Assembly (NCBI RefSeq): GCF_001544755.2
Contig: NZ_FCOF02000008.1
Span: forward strand, 1-64,000
Origin: Caballeronia catudaia
Lineage (GTDB): Bacteria; Pseudomonadota; Gammaproteobacteria; Burkholderiales; Burkholderiaceae
Length of the DNA stretch: 64,000 nucleotides
Direction: 5' to 3'
Below are positions 16,312 to 26,440 of this stretch, in pieces. The notes beneath the pieces were generated by a model. It saw only the letters and a list, made by a program, of their open reading frames with translations. It searched no databases and was not told the origin of the DNA. A program made the translations under genes and the position numbers. Position 1 is the first letter of the stretch; each line of letters opens with the position of its first letter.

Positions 16312-17406
16312 TCAAGGCGAAATCTGCCTGAAAAACCGCACGATCTCCGTGGTCGCACTCGGACCGCGGAGGTCGGTGTAGGTGCCGTCGGGATGCCCGC
16401 CCGACCATGCGTGATCGAGGCCATGAACCAGCCACTGCTCGCCGACGAGCGCGCCGCGCTGGTCGCGAAAGACTCGCCGGGTGTACGCATGATGCGTCGC
16501 TTCGGGATCGATGCGCATCGAGTCGGCCGGTTCGATGCCGTCGGCATCGCCATACAACATCTGGTTCATCGCCACGATCTGATCGCCATTGCGCGGATGC
16601 ACCGTGTTGTCGGCATCGCCGTGAAAGACGATCAACGGCACCGCGCGCCGTGTTTGCCCTTCGGATAGCAACTCGGGCAAGCGGATTTTCCCTTTCCCGT
16701 CGTTCATTGCGCACAGGGCCGAAAGTTGCTCGTCAGCGACCCCGAATGCTATGCCCGAGTGAATCGCGGCAGCGGCATAGAGTTCCGGATGCGTGACCGC
16801 GAGATTGACGGCCATCGCGCCACCAGCAGACATTCCGGCAACGTAGACGCGAGCACCATCGACGTTGTACGTCTCCATGACTTGCCGCGTGAGCGCCGCG
16901 ATCGTCGCCGTCTCGCCATCCTCGCGCGTCTGATTCGCAGGCCGAAACCAGTTCCAGCAGCGCAGCGGATTGGCGCTTTCCGACTGTTCCGGGTAGACGA
17001 CGATGTAGCCCTCGTCTTCGGCCACGGTATTCATGCCGGTTCCCGCCGCGAAATCGTCGGGATCCTGCTGCGCGCCGTGCAGCATGACGATGAGCGGCAG
17101 CGGCTGACCACGGTAACGGCTCGGGATGAAGATCTTGAAGCATTGCGTATCATCGCCGACATCGAAGCGCTGGCTGAGCCACTGCGGCGATCCCGTCGAT
17201 ACGAATCTTTCCTCGAACCGCGCAGCCGTGCGCTTCTCGTGGGCCTTCTCCGCTCGTTCGGCTCGCGGCTCGGCTCGCTGTCGATCCGCGGGACTCGCGA
17301 CCGCTGTCTCCGTATCGCCGATGAATTGCGCGCCGGACCGAATCGGCGCGTATCCAAAGAGTGACCAAAACGTGTTCGCCGGGCCGAAAGGGTCAAAAAT
17401 GTTCAT
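16312..17406 (-). CDS. PHB depolymerase family esterase (type 1 domain)
   Basis: A 364-residue alpha/beta hydrolase of the Esterase_phd family. The oxyanion region is LIVMLHGAQQDPDDFA, the nucleophile Ser193 lies in AGMSAGG, the acid in FHGDADNTVHP and the histidine in HGLDHAWSGGH. Residues 1-80 are a charged linker rich in Glu, Arg and Ala, and no signal peptide is visible, so it is probably intracellular; substrates may be polyhydroxyalkanoate oligomers or other esters. The start at 17406 has GGGAAA upstream; the longer frame before it is not protein-like. It converges with the inhibitor gene. Confidence 0.88.
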   Translation of the reverse strand: MNIFDPFGPANTFWSLFGYAPIRSGAQFIGDTETAVASPADRQRAEPRAERAEKAHEKRTAARFEERFVSTGSPQWLSQRFDVGDDTQCFKIFIPSRYRGQPLPLIVMLHGAQQDPDDFAAGTGMNTVAEDEGYIVVYPEQSESANPLRCWNWFRPANQTREDGETATIAALTRQVMETYNVDGARVYVAGMSAGGAMAVNLAVTHPELYAAAAIHSGIAFGVADEQLSALCAMNDGKGKIRLPELLSEGQTRRAVPLIVFHGDADNTVHPRNGDQIVAMNQMLYGDADGIEPADSMRIDPEATHHAYTRRVFRDQRGALVGEQWLVHGLDHAWSGGHPDGTYTDLRGPSATTEIVRFFRQISP

Positions 17407-17773
17407 CTGTTTCCCATTGGTAGTGAAGCCGTGCCCAATGACAGGCGATAAAAGGTCTCGAGTCCCCGACTCGGGCAAAGGTCTCACACGCTCCGATAGG
17501 CCACGGTGCGCACAGCCACGCTCGTGCGCAGTGACTCGGACGAATGATCTGGAGACCGGGCGATGCTTGAGATGGCAAGCGGCGTGCCAACCCGCCCTCG
17601 CAGTCGGGGCTGTCGCAGGACCGAAGCCTGCCGCCGATGATCCCGGACAATAAAGTCGGTCATAACCGCCTCGCTCAACTTTGTGCCTGTGCGTAGCTTT
17701 TCGTGGGCGAGGCATAGCGGTTATATCGAAAAACGCCGACTCGTTGGTCGGCGTAAAAGTCCCGTCGAGGTAC
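17407..17773. other. Intergenic region with a terminator
   Basis: A 367-base stretch that should contain the esterase promoter and, at its right end, the terminator of the AcnX gene. Arg-rich frames on both strands are composition artefacts. A short repeat CGAGT-CCCCG-ACTCG at 17459-17473 was seen but is too small to interpret. Confidence 0.45.
17733..17754 (-). terminator. Rho-independent terminator of the AcnX gene
   Basis: On the reverse strand the 8-bp stem ACGCCGAC / GTCGGCGT encloses a 6-base loop and is followed directly by TTTT, about 20 bases after the AcnX stop codon. A textbook intrinsic terminator. Confidence 0.8.
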
Positions 17774-19539
17774 TCAGGAAAGCCACGTCGGCAGCTTCGT
17801 CTCCCGACGCCCCGTGCATGCGACTTCGACGCAATCGGCCAGGCTGCCGAAACGTACTCGCCTTCCGACCAGCCCCGGCGCGTAATGCGCGTACTTTCCG
17901 GAGTTCGTCATCAACGTGGACGTCTTTTCGGGGATCACGGGTTCGCCCAGCATGCACCAACAGGTATCCGTGATCAGCGTTGCACCAAAGTCGCGCAGTA
18001 TGGCCAGATAACCCGCTTCGTTCGCTTGTTCGTTGATGTGACGTCCCATCGTCACAACCACCTCGGTATCGGGACACTTCTCGCGCCCGCTGCACAACTC
18101 GGCGAGGCGTTGACACTCCGTGATGGAAAAGTGCGGATTACCGAGGGAGATGAGCTGCACGGCTTCTTCCGGCGAGCTATCGAGTTCACGCCAGGCGCGA
18201 GCGAGATCGCTCCGATGCACGGTGATCCGTCGACGCGGAACGCCCCCTCCCGACGCCACTTCGACGCTCGGAGCTTCGGGCGTTATGCCGACGATGTGAA
18301 ACATCGGAGCCGCTGACGTTGTGGCGAAGGCGGCGCTGAACGCCTTCAGATCGTCCAGACTGGGCGCCGCCTCCTCGAGCCCGCATATAAGGGGATTTCG
18401 GTGGTTGCCAGCAAGCCGGCGTGATAGCCCAGCAACGGATAGAACGCGTCATCCGCGCCTTCCGGTTTCTGCACGTCGAGTCGCAGCGTTGCCTTTCGTC
18501 CGTCATCGACATGACTGCCGATAAGTGGCGCGCGCCCCGTCAAGGCGATGCAGATGTCCAGGTAATCGGGATATTTCTGCGTCCGCGCTCCCAACACGCT
18601 GTTTGCGAACACCACGGCATTCGACTCGGCCCATACGATCTGTTCGCCAAAAGCGGGCTTGGAATCGAGGAGGTAAGGCGCGCACGTGAAACTGACCTTC
18701 GCGCCCATCTGCAAGTACGCATCGCCCAAAGCGCTCGCTGGTTCACCGAGCGCCGGGTCGATGCCCAGTTCCCGCCATCTTCTCTGGTCTACGGAAATCG
18801 AGTTGAGCGTAGTCGGAACCTGCACCTTTGCGCCCCAGTTCACCAGTTGGCGGGCAAAGCGAAGACTTGCGTGCCCCGTGTAGATGCAGCCATCGATATG
18901 AGCTTGCTTTACATCGATGAGCTCGCGAGCGCCTTGAAGCTGCGCCACTTTCAGGATCAGTTGCATTGCGACCTGAGCGGCCTTGCCCTGCTGCCCTTGC
19001 AGCGTTTCATGGTCTGCTGCGCTGAGAGTAATCAGAGCCTCCGGAACAGATGTGGAAGCCGTGGCCGCCGACGGACGCGACCACGCGGACGAAGGATGGT
19101 CGGCTAGCAAAGTCACCGTTCCTTCTTCGATCCTCACTCCAGGCACGCCTTCCAACCGTGCGAAAGCTTCCCGACCGATCGAGAGCACTGGAAACGACTT
19201 CCCGAAGATCACCTGAGCGACCAGGACGCCAAGCGTCAGTATTTCGTCCGGTTCGGCCAGGATCAGTCCGGCGGGCGCGTGTCCATTCAGTATGAGCTCG
19301 AGCATCACGCTGCTGCCCGTGCATGAGCCCCGGCCGCTGGGGATGGCAAGGACCTTGCCGTCTATGAACGCTCCGCTCAGCGGATGGTGCCGATCGATGA
19401 CTTCTCCCGTGAAGGGTTCTACTCCGCCCCAGAAACTCAGTCCGACCGTCGAGTAGACCAGACCCGATTGCGCGCTGCCCCCGACGAGACTGCGTCCTTC
19501 GATTTGCCTCGCAGCATCGAGTTCATAGTTCGACAACAT
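17774..19539 (-). pseudogene. Fused AcnX dehydratase (cis-3-hydroxy-L-proline dehydratase type), frameshifted
   Basis: The upstream frame encodes an AcnX swivel domain (residues about 10-135; PLSGAFIDGKVLAIPSGRGS) followed by most of the AcnX catalytic domain, ending prematurely near 18346. The rest of the catalytic domain (KCPDTEVVVTMGRHIN, then LITDTCWCMLGEPV) continues in another frame to 17774. Adding one G to the GGGG run at 18391-18394 restores one continuous 588-codon frame across IPLICGLEEAAPSL. Fused bacterial AcnX proteins dehydrate cis-3-hydroxy-L-proline in hydroxyproline catabolism. Either the gene is truly broken or the base was lost in sequencing a homopolymer; the conserved rest favours a recent event or an error. 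A DapA-family gene and a GntR regulator lie divergently. Confidence 0.8.
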
Positions 19540-19575
19540 GTGATACGCCCTATAGTGTGAGACAGCGGAATGCGG

Positions 19576-19591
19576 TTTGTATAAAATATTC
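19576..19591 (+). promoter_or_regulatory. Repeat copy 1, candidate GntR operator
   Basis: TTTGTATAAAATATTC, found again unchanged 131 bases downstream. This copy lies 37 bases upstream of the AcnX start, where it would cover that promoter. Confidence 0.6.
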
Positions 19592-19706
19592 CACGTGAAC
19601 GACACTGTCAACCGCACGCCGGACCGTCAGCGCGAACCGCCCATGAACTGCAGACCTTACACTGCAAAGAGCTGAGGCACATAGTGCTAACACTGAGCAT
19701 TATCAT

Positions 19707-19722
19707 TTTGTATAAAATATTC
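19707..19722 (+). promoter_or_regulatory. Repeat copy 2, candidate GntR operator
   Basis: Second exact copy of TTTGTATAAAATATTC, about 130 bases upstream of the DapA-family gene. TTGTATA resembles half-sites of FCD-type GntR regulators, and such a regulator is encoded two genes away. Confidence 0.6.
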
Positions 19723-19851
19723 ACTTGCGTTAAGATTCTTCCGTGGGTCGACCGCTGTCACGAATCCCCGCCTTCTTGCTGACCACGGTTTCCCGTGTGT
19801 GGCCTCGTACATGACTTCCGAACCCTCTAACGAATGTTTGAAGGAAACACG

Positions 19852-20796
19852 ATGAGCGACAACATCTTCACTGGCACTATCCCCGCCCTCATGACGCCTT
19901 GCACGGCCGACCGCACCCCCGACTACGATGCGCTCGTCAAGAAGGGCCGCGAACTGGTCGACATCGGCATGAACGCGGTGGTCTACTGCGGCTCGATGGG
20001 CGATTGGCCTCTGCTCACCGAAGCACAGCGTCAGGAAGGCGTCGCGCGTCTGGTGGCCGCTGGCATCCCGACGATCGTCGGGACGGGCGCCGTCAATTCG
20101 AAGGAAGCGGTCTCTCACGCAGCACACGCGGCCAAAGTCGGCGCGAGCGGCCTGATGGTGATTCCGCGCGTGCTGTCGCGCGGCGCTTCGCCGGCTGCGC
20201 AGAAGGCACACTTCTCCGCCATCCTCGAAGCCGCACCGCACCTGCCCGCCGTCATCTACAACAGCCCGTACTACGGTTTCGCGACGCGCGCCGATCTGTT
20301 CTTCGAACTGCGCGCGAAATATTCCAATCTCATCGGCTTCAAGGAATTCGGCGGTGCCGCGGACATGCGTTACGCGGCCGAGCACATCACCAGCCAGGAT
20401 GACGAAGTCACTTTGATGGCCGGCGTCGACACGCAGGTATTCCACGGCTTCGTCAACTGCGGCGCGACCGGCGCCATTACCGGCATCGGCAATGCATTGC
20501 CGCGTGAAGTGCTGCAACTGGTCGAACTGTGCCGCAAGGCCGCCCAGGGCGATGTGACTGCACGCCGTCAGGCGCGGGAGCTCGAGTCGGCGCTGGCCGT
20601 GCTCTCGTCATTCGACGAAGGGACCGATCTGGTGCTGTACTACAAGTATCTGATGGTCCTCAACGGCGACGCGGAGTACACGCTTCACTTCAACGAAACG
20701 GACGTGCTCGGCGATGCCCAGCGTCGCTATGCCGAAACCCAGTACGCGTTGTTCCGCAACTGGTACGCGGGCTGGTCGAAAGAGGTCAATGCGTAA
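19852..20796 (+). CDS. Dihydrodipicolinate synthase family protein (lyase or deaminase)
   Basis: A 314-residue DapA/NAL-superfamily TIM barrel. The Schiff-base lysine is Lys164 in LIGFKEFGG and the catalytic tyrosine Tyr136 in VIYNSPYYG. The family covers dihydrodipicolinate synthase, aldolases and Delta1-pyrroline-4-hydroxy-2-carboxylate deaminase. The neighbourhood (AcnX dehydratase, GntR regulator) points to hydroxyproline catabolism and thus to the deaminase, but this is inference. The start at Met 19852 follows AAGGA by six bases; the Met six codons upstream is poorer. Confidence 0.85.
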   Translation: MSDNIFTGTIPALMTPCTADRTPDYDALVKKGRELVDIGMNAVVYCGSMGDWPLLTEAQRQEGVARLVAAGIPTIVGTGAVNSKEAVSHAAHAAKVGASGLMVIPRVLSRGASPAAQKAHFSAILEAAPHLPAVIYNSPYYGFATRADLFFELRAKYSNLIGFKEFGGAADMRYAAEHITSQDDEVTLMAGVDTQVFHGFVNCGATGAITGIGNALPREVLQLVELCRKAAQGDVTARRQARELESALAVLSSFDEGTDLVLYYKYLMVLNGDAEYTLHFNETDVLGDAQRRYAETQYALFRNWYAGWSKEVNA

Positions 20797-21496
20797 GGCA
20801 TACATATCCGCCATGAATTCCACTGTCACGAGCTCACGGCTCCAGGCGACGACCGTCGCAGAACAGGCTGCCGACGCACTACGCCGCAAGATCCTCTCGG
20901 GCGAGTTGCCCGAGGGTTTCCAGCTTCGACAAGATGCGCTCGCTGCCGAGTTCGGCGTGAGTCGCATTCCCGTGCGGGAAGCGCTCGTTCAACTCGAAGG
21001 GGAAGGACTGGTTCGGATCGTTCCTCATAAGGGCGCTGTCGTATCCGAGCTGTCCATCGCTGAAATCAGTGAACTGTTCACACTGCGTGGGTTGCTGGAG
21101 CCTATCCTGCTGAAAAAGTCGGCCCCGAAGCTGACCCAGGCGGATTTCGCGGAACTCGATGCGATACTCGCCGAGTACAAGGAAGAGTTGCACGCTCAGC
21201 ATCCGGCGCGGTGGGGCGAACTGAACACGCGTCTGCACGATGTACTGATGTCACGGGCAGAACAGCCTCGCACGCTTTCTATTGTGACGAGCCTTCTGCA
21301 ACAGACCGATCGCTATACGCGCCTGCAGTTGTCTCTCAGCGCGGAAAGCTGCCGCCGTGCAGAGGAAGAGCACGGCGAACTCGTGCGTTTGTGCAGGACG
21401 GGAGACGTGCGTGCGGCTGCCGCTCTTCTGAAGCGCCATATCGATCACGCGCGCGAAGAGCTCGAAGCATTCATCCTGTCGCGCAGGCGGCTCTGA
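20789..21496 (+). CDS. GntR family regulator, FCD subfamily
   Basis: A 235-residue regulator with an N-terminal winged helix (TTVAEQAADALRRKILSGELPEGFQLRQDALAAEFGVSRIPVREAL in pieces) and a C-terminal all-helical FCD ligand domain with the metal-site histidines (LNTRLHDVLM, EEHGELVRLC, LKRHIDHAREEL). The start overlaps the stop of the DapA-family gene by eight bases, with AAAGAGG upstream; Met at 20813 is an alternative. It most likely controls the divergent AcnX and DapA-family genes through the repeated sites in their shared promoter region, responding to a hydroxyproline-pathway intermediate. Confidence 0.9.
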   Translation: MRKAYISAMNSTVTSSRLQATTVAEQAADALRRKILSGELPEGFQLRQDALAAEFGVSRIPVREALVQLEGEGLVRIVPHKGAVVSELSIAEISELFTLRGLLEPILLKKSAPKLTQADFAELDAILAEYKEELHAQHPARWGELNTRLHDVLMSRAEQPRTLSIVTSLLQQTDRYTRLQLSLSAESCRRAEEEHGELVRLCRTGDVRAAAALLKRHIDHAREELEAFILSRRRL

Positions 21497-21523
21497 CGGA
21501 CGCGTCACAATAACCGGCGCCGT

Positions 21524-21718
21524 CACCACTCCTTCGCGTTCCTCGATGATTTCCTCGTAATCCACGTCGCAGTTCTGGCTGTTGATGTGGTGCTTCCACG
21601 TTTTCTCGAGCTGACGAAGGTTGCCCTCCTTGAGCGCCGCGAGCAATTCGTGATGCTCCGCGACAGCTCGCATCTCATCAATCTGTTCAAGCGCGAATTC
21701 AATGTCACGCCGGCCAGG
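21524..21718 (-). pseudogene. Relic of a GntR/FCD regulator (C-terminal end only)
   Basis: The reverse strand encodes RRDIEFALEQIDEMRAVAEH, then HELLAALKEGNLRQLEKTWKHHI and CDVDYEEIIEEREG, which is the last helix pair of an FCD ligand domain (EHHELLAALKEGN is the usual EH..I..AL..GD signature). An in-frame TAA stands two codons before this match, and no DNA-binding domain or start exists upstream. It is not part of the intact GntR gene, which lies on the other strand. This is a decayed end of a second regulator, probably cut when the neighbouring operon was joined here. Confidence 0.65.
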
Positions 21719-21814
21719 TTAAGGAAGATTCGCTCGGATTTCGGAGTTCATTGAACCGAGCCAAGCTGCGCGCTGACGAGCGCATGCGTGCAATGTGCAG
21801 ACGAATCAATTTAC

Positions 21815-21843
21815 TTGACATCTAAACTATCAAAACCTAAATT
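21815..21843 (+). promoter_or_regulatory. Sigma-70 promoter of the 2-aminobenzoyl-CoA-type operon
   Basis: TTGACA (21815-21820), 17-base spacer, TAAATT (21838-21843), 33 bases before the first gene. The spacer and -10 contain the near-repeat TAAACTAT / TAAATTAT, a possible site for the MarR regulator encoded in the operon. Confidence 0.7.
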
Positions 21844-21876
21844 ATCGATTCGAGGAAACACAGTCGGAGAGCAAGC

Positions 21877-24261
21877 ATGCGCATCGTCTGCATCGGCGGG
21901 GGCCCGGCGGGCCTGTATTTCGGCCTTTTGATGAAGCACCGCCACCCGGAATACGACATCACCGTCGTCGAGCGCAACCGCGCCTACGACACCTTCGGGT
22001 GGGGCGTCGTCTTCTCCGACCAGACGCTCGGCAATCTGCGCGCGGCGGACCCGCAAAGCGCCGACGCCATTCTCGACGCCTTCAATCACTGGGACGACAT
22101 CGAAGTCCATATCGGCGGCCGCACGATCCGCTCGTCGGGCCATGGTTTCTGCGGCATTGGCCGCAAACGTCTGCTGAATATCCTGCAAGCGCGCTGCGAG
22201 GAACTCGGCGTCAAGCTCGTCTTCGAAACGCAAGTCGTGAACGACGACGACTACGACGCCGATCTCATCATCGCGAGCGACGGCGCGAACAGCGTGATCC
22301 GTCAGAAATACGCATCGACGTACCGGCCCGACATCGATATGCGCGATTGCCGCTTCGTATGGCTCGGCACCAACAAGTGCTTCGACGCCTTCACCTTCGC
22401 GTTCGAAAAAACCGAATGGGGCTGGTTCCAGGCGCATGCCTATCGTTTCGATGAAAGCACCTCGACGTTCATCGTCGAAGCGCCGGAGCGCGTATGGCGC
22501 GCGGCAGGCCTTGCCGACATGAGCAAGGAAGAAGGCATCGCGTTCTGCGAGAAGCTCTTCGCGAAGTATCTCGACGGTCATGCGCTGATGTCGAACGCCA
22601 CGCATCTGCGCGGCTCCGCGCAATGGATTCGCTTCCCGCGCGTCGTGAATCGTGAATGGGTGCATTGGCGCGAAGACACAAACGGCAAGCGCACGCCTAT
22701 CGTGCTGATGGGCGATGCGGCGCACACCGCGCACTTCTCCATCGGCTCGGGCACGAAGCTCGCGCTCGAAGATTCGATCGAGCTCGCGAACAGCATCGAC
22801 ACCGCGTTCGCGAAGCAGGAAGGCGACCTCGAAGGGGCGCTCGCGCATTACACGCAGGTGCGCAGCGTCGACGTGTTGCGCATTCAGAACGCGGCGCGCA
22901 ATTCGACGGAATGGTTCGAGCACGTCGACCGTTACGCATCGTTCGAGCCGGAGCAGTTCGCGTATTCGCTGCTCACGCGCTCGCAGCGCATCTCGCATGA
23001 AAACCTGCGCGAACGCGACGCGCGTTATCTCGCTTCGTTCGAAGACTGGCTCGCCGCGCGCGCGGGCATCGAACGCGAGACGCAGCGGCGTTCCGTTCCG
23101 CCGATGTTCACGCCCTTCACGCTGCGCGGGCTCACGCTGAAGAACCGCGTCGTCGTGTCGCCGATGGCGCAATACTCCGCCGTCGATGGCGTCGCGGGCG
23201 ACTATCACCTGATGCATCTCGGCGCGCGCGCAATGGGCGGCGCCGCGCTCGTGATGACGGAGATGACCTGCGTGTCGCCGGAAGCGCGCATCACGCCGGG
23301 ATGCCCCGGCATGTATGCGCCGGCGCATCTCGACGCTTGGAAGCGCATCGTCGGTTTCGTGCATGCGCAAACGGATGCGAAGATCGGCATGCAGCTCGGT
23401 CACGCGGGCGCGAAAGCATCGACGCGCGTGAGCTGGGAAGGCATCGATCAGCCGCTTCCGGATAACAACTGGCCGCTCGTGTCCGCATCACCGCAACAAT
23501 ATGTGCGCGATGTGAGCCAATGGTCGCGCGAGGCATCGCACGAAGAACTTCGCGAGATCGAAGCGCAATTCGTGCGCGCGACCGAAATGGCCGCGCAAGC
23601 GGGTTTCGACTGGCTCGAACTGCACTGCGCGCACGGCTACTTCCTGTCGAGCTTCCTGTCGCCGCTGACCAATCATCGCACCGATGCCTACGGCGGCTCG
23701 CTCGAAAACCGGCTGCGCTATCCGCTCGAAGTCTTCACCGCGATGCGCGCGGCGTGGCCGCAGGACAAGCCGATGTCGGTGCGTATTTCGGCGCACGATT
23801 GGGTCGATGGCGGCACGACGCCCGACGATGCCGTCGAGATCGCGCGCGCCTTCAAGGCCGCGGGCGCGGACATGATCGACGTGTCCTCGGGTCAGGTCAG
23901 CAAGGAAGAACAGCCCGTGTATGGCCGCATGTTCCAGACGCCGTTCGCCGATCGCATCCGCAACGAAGCGGGCATCGCGACCATCGCGGTCGGCGCGATA
24001 TCGGAGGCGGATCACGTGAACAGCATCATCGCGGCGGGACGCGCGGACCTGTGCGCGGTGGCGCGTCCGCATCTCGCGAATCCCGCGTGGACCTTGAACG
24101 AAGCGGCGAAGATCGGTTACTTCGATGTCGCGTGGCCGAAGCAATACGCCGCCGCGAAATCGCAACTCGAACGCAATCTGGAACGCGAACGCGCGATGGC
24201 CGCCGGCAATGCGGGCCTCACGCCGCAAGAACGCGCGCAACGCGCCGAAGGAACGGTTTGA
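21877..24261 (+). CDS. Bifunctional aryl-CoA monooxygenase/reductase (2-aminobenzoyl-CoA or salicylyl-CoA type)
   Basis: A 794-residue fusion. Residues 1-400 are a class A FAD monooxygenase: [10 protein letters not shown] at 7-16, the DG motif [12 protein letters not shown] and the second FAD motif [17 protein letters not shown]. Residues 410-770 are an Old Yellow Enzyme FMN domain ([43 protein letters not shown]). This architecture is that of 2-aminobenzoyl-CoA monooxygenase/reductase of Azoarcus, which hydroxylates and then reduces the ring, and of salicylyl-CoA 5-hydroxylase. With the ligase, dehydrogenase, hydratase and thioesterase downstream it should carry out the dearomatising step of CoA-bound anthranilate or salicylate degradation. 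The first gene of the operon. Confidence 0.92.
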   Translation: MRIVCIGGGPAGLYFGLLMKHRHPEYDITVVERNRAYDTFGWGVVFSDQTLGNLRAADPQSADAILDAFNHWDDIEVHIGGRTIRSSGHGFCGIGRKRLLNILQARCEELGVKLVFETQVVNDDDYDADLIIASDGANSVIRQKYASTYRPDIDMRDCRFVWLGTNKCFDAFTFAFEKTEWGWFQAHAYRFDESTSTFIVEAPERVWRAAGLADMSKEEGIAFCEKLFAKYLDGHALMSNATHLRGSAQWIRFPRVVNREWVHWREDTNGKRTPIVLMGDAAHTAHFSIGSGTKLALEDSIELANSIDTAFAKQEGDLEGALAHYTQVRSVDVLRIQNAARNSTEWFEHVDRYASFEPEQFAYSLLTRSQRISHENLRERDARYLASFEDWLAARAGIERETQRRSVPPMFTPFTLRGLTLKNRVVVSPMAQYSAVDGVAGDYHLMHLGARAMGGAALVMTEMTCVSPEARITPGCPGMYAPAHLDAWKRIVGFVHAQTDAKIGMQLGHAGAKASTRVSWEGIDQPLPDNNWPLVSASPQQYVRDVSQWSREASHEELREIEAQFVRATEMAAQAGFDWLELHCAHGYFLSSFLSPLTNHRTDAYGGSLENRLRYPLEVFTAMRAAWPQDKPMSVRISAHDWVDGGTTPDDAVEIARAFKAAGADMIDVSSGQVSKEEQPVYGRMFQTPFADRIRNEAGIATIAVGAISEADHVNSIIAAGRADLCAVARPHLANPAWTLNEAAKIGYFDVAWPKQYAAAKSQLERNLERERAMAAGNAGLTPQERAQRAEGTV

Positions 24262-24263
24262 TC

Positions 24264-25025
24264 ATGACGGCTCTCGTCGATAAACACGCGGTCGTGACGG
24301 GCGGAGGCAGCGGCATCGGCGCTGCGTGCGCGGTGGCGCTCGCGCAAGCGGGCGCGCGCATCACGCTGATGGGCCGCGACATCGCGCGCCTCGAAGCGCA
24401 GCGCGACGCGATGCGTTCTTATGGCGATGTCGCGTGCATCAGCGTCGACGTCACGAATGAAGCCGCCGTAGCGGAAGCGTTCGAACGCGCCGGTCCGGCC
24501 GATATCCTCGTGAACAACGCGGGCCACGCGCAAGCCGCGCCCTTCACGCAGACCGATGCGGCGCTCTGGCAACGCATGCTCGACGTGAACCTCACCGGCG
24601 TGTTCCTGTGCACGCGCGCCGCGTTGCCGGCGATGCTCGAACGCGGTCATGGCCGCATCGTGAATGTCGCGAGCACGGCGGGTCAGATCGGTTATGCGTA
24701 TGTCGCCGCTTATTGCGCGGCAAAGCACGGCGTCATCGGTCTCACGCGCGCGCTCGCGCTCGAAGTCGCGACCAAGGGCATCACGGTCAACGCGGTGTGC
24801 CCCGGCTACACCGAAACCGAACTGCTGCGCGAATCGCTCGATCAGATCATGACGAAGACGTCGCGCAGCGAACAGGACGCACGCGATGCGCTCGTCCGAA
24901 GCAATCCGCAACGCCGCTTCGTGCAGCCGGAGGAAGTCGCCAATGCCGTGCTATGGCTGTGCGCGCCCGGCTCCGGCTCGATGAACGGCCAATCGATTTC
25001 CGTCTCAGGTGGAGAAGTAATGTGA
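24264..25025 (+). CDS. SDR family NAD(P)-dependent oxidoreductase
   Basis: A 253-residue short-chain dehydrogenase. The nucleotide motif TGGGSGIG (12-19), NNAG in ILVNNAGHA, and the catalytic YCAAK ([20 protein letters not shown]) are intact. Two bases separate it from the monooxygenase/reductase stop. In this pathway it probably oxidises a hydroxyacyl-CoA intermediate after hydration of the dearomatised ring. Its last codons, GTAATGTGA, hold the overlapping GTG start of the next gene. Confidence 0.9.
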   Translation: MTALVDKHAVVTGGGSGIGAACAVALAQAGARITLMGRDIARLEAQRDAMRSYGDVACISVDVTNEAAVAEAFERAGPADILVNNAGHAQAAPFTQTDAALWQRMLDVNLTGVFLCTRAALPAMLERGHGRIVNVASTAGQIGYAYVAAYCAAKHGVIGLTRALALEVATKGITVNAVCPGYTETELLRESLDQIMTKTSRSEQDARDALVRSNPQRRFVQPEEVANAVLWLCAPGSGSMNGQSISVSGGEVM

Positions 25026-25579
25026 CCCACGCCGCACGCAATAAAAAAACCACTGCCGCCATGGAAAAAGCGCCGCGCAAGGGCATCGAGAAGCCGGCGG
25101 AAAACGTCGTCGATCTGGAAATGAGCACGGGCGCCGACAGCCACATGGGACTGCGTCTGTGGCTGCGCATGCTGACCACGACCAACCTCGTGCAAGCCGA
25201 ATTGCGCAAGCGCCTGCGCACCGAGTTCGACACGACCTTGCCGCGCTTCGACCTGATGGCGCAGCTCGAACGCCATCCAGAAGGACTCAAGATGACGGAG
25301 CTGTCGCGCCGCATGATGGTCACGGGCGGCAACGTGACGGGCATCACCGATCAGCTCGAAAAAGAAGGCCTCGTCTCGCGTTATACCGACCCGAACGATC
25401 GCCGCTCGACCAGCGTGCGCCTCACGCCGCAGGGCCGCGCCGCATTCGACAAGATGGCGACCGCGCATGAGCAATGGGTCGTCGAGATGTTCGGCGGCCT
25501 CGGACTGAACGAGAAGTCGCAGACGCATCAGCGGCTCGGCAAGCTCAAGCAACATCTGATGAATACGCTGAAGGACTGA
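25022..25579 (+). CDS. MarR family regulator of the aryl-CoA operon
   Basis: A 185-residue winged-helix protein with [30 protein letters not shown] and the DRRS wing ([16 protein letters not shown]). GTG at 25022 overlaps the SDR stop (GTGA) and has GGTGGAG upstream; Met at 25061 would give a 172-residue form without the basic N-terminal tail. Regulators embedded inside aryl-CoA operons are usually repressors released by the aryl-CoA ester, which fits a site at the operon promoter. Direct evidence for the ligand is absent. Confidence 0.88.
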   Translation: MTHAARNKKTTAAMEKAPRKGIEKPAENVVDLEMSTGADSHMGLRLWLRMLTTTNLVQAELRKRLRTEFDTTLPRFDLMAQLERHPEGLKMTELSRRMMVTGGNVTGITDQLEKEGLVSRYTDPNDRRSTSVRLTPQGRAAFDKMATAHEQWVVEMFGGLGLNEKSQTHQRLGKLKQHLMNTLKD

Positions 25580-25593
25580 AGGAGACGACGACA

Positions 25594-26439
25594 ATGACAT
25601 CATCGAATGCGCTTCTTGCCGGAAACAGAACGACGCTCGCCGGCTATCGCGCGACGCATTTCGGCTGGTCCGTGACGAACGGCGTCGCGACCATCATGTT
25701 GAACCGGCCCGAGCGCAAGAACCCGCTGACGTTCGAATCGTATGCGGAGTTGCGCGACCTCTTCCGCCAACTCGCGTATGCCACCGATGTGAAAGCGGTC
25801 GTGATTCACGGCGCGGGCGATAACTTCTGTTCCGGCGGCGACGTGCATGAAATCATCGCGCCGCTCGTCGATCTGCCGATGCCCGAACTGCTGCTCTTCA
25901 CGCGCATGACGGGCGATCTCGTGAAGGCGATGCGTCATTGCCCGCAGCCGCTTATCGCGGCCGTCGACGGCGTGTGTGCGGGCGCGGGCGCCATTCTCGC
26001 GATGGCCTCCGACATGCGTATCGGCACTGCGCGCAGCAAGCTCGCGTTCCTGTTCGCGCGCGTCGGTCTCGCGGGCTGCGACATGGGCGCGTGCTCTATC
26101 CTGCCGCGCATCATCGGCCAGGGACGCGCGGCGGAACTGCTGTACACGGGCCGCGCCGCGAGCGGCGACGAAGCCTGTCAATGGGGCTTCTACAACCGCC
26201 TCTGCACGCCTGAAACCTTGCTCGACGAAGCCGCGAAGCTCGCCTCCGATCTCGTCGCGGGACCGACCTTCGCGCATGGCATCACGAAGAAGATGCTGCA
26301 TCAGGAATGGAGCATGAGCATCGACGAAGCGATCGAATCCGAAGCGCAGGCGCAGGCCATCTGCATGAGCACGCGCGATTTCGAGCGCGCGTATCGCGCA
26401 TTCGCGGCCAAGACGCGCCCCGTGTTCGAAGGAGACTGA
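25594..26439 (+). CDS. Enoyl-CoA hydratase family protein
   Basis: A 281-residue crotonase-fold protein. The oxyanion-hole segments are [11 protein letters not shown] and [14 protein letters not shown], and [16 protein letters not shown] is the usual N-terminal motif. It likely hydrates or hydrolyses an unsaturated CoA intermediate of the dearomatised ring. GAAGGAGA lies before the ATG. The operon continues on both sides on the same strand with gaps of 14 and 1 bases. Confidence 0.9.
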   Translation: MTSSNALLAGNRTTLAGYRATHFGWSVTNGVATIMLNRPERKNPLTFESYAELRDLFRQLAYATDVKAVVIHGAGDNFCSGGDVHEIIAPLVDLPMPELLLFTRMTGDLVKAMRHCPQPLIAAVDGVCAGAGAILAMASDMRIGTARSKLAFLFARVGLAGCDMGACSILPRIIGQGRAAELLYTGRAASGDEACQWGFYNRLCTPETLLDEAAKLASDLVAGPTFAHGITKKMLHQEWSMSIDEAIESEAQAQAICMSTRDFERAYRAFAAKTRPVFEGD

Positions 26440-26440
26440 A

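Larger units (their letters stand above)
19540..19851. other. Divergent promoter region of the hydroxyproline-type cluster
   Basis: A 312-base region between the AcnX gene and the DapA-family gene. It is AT-rich around the two identical 16-bp repeats described separately and must hold both promoters; no other gene is present. AAGGA at 19841-19845 is the ribosome site of the forward gene. Confidence 0.6.
21497..21876. other. Region with a GntR relic and the promoter of the aromatic operon
   Basis: A 380-base gap with no intact gene. Its left half holds the reverse-strand GntR fragment and its right end the TTGACA promoter, both listed separately. Confidence 0.6.

Noticed and set aside
17126..17653. 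175-codon forward frame between the esterase and AcnX genes
   Set aside because: Crosses the esterase start and the intergenic region, low-quality composition, no ribosome site.
21811..23403. 530-codon reverse frame over the monooxygenase
   Set aside because: Shadow of the FAD/OYE fusion gene; no motifs and composition dominated by Arg, Ala, Glu and Val.
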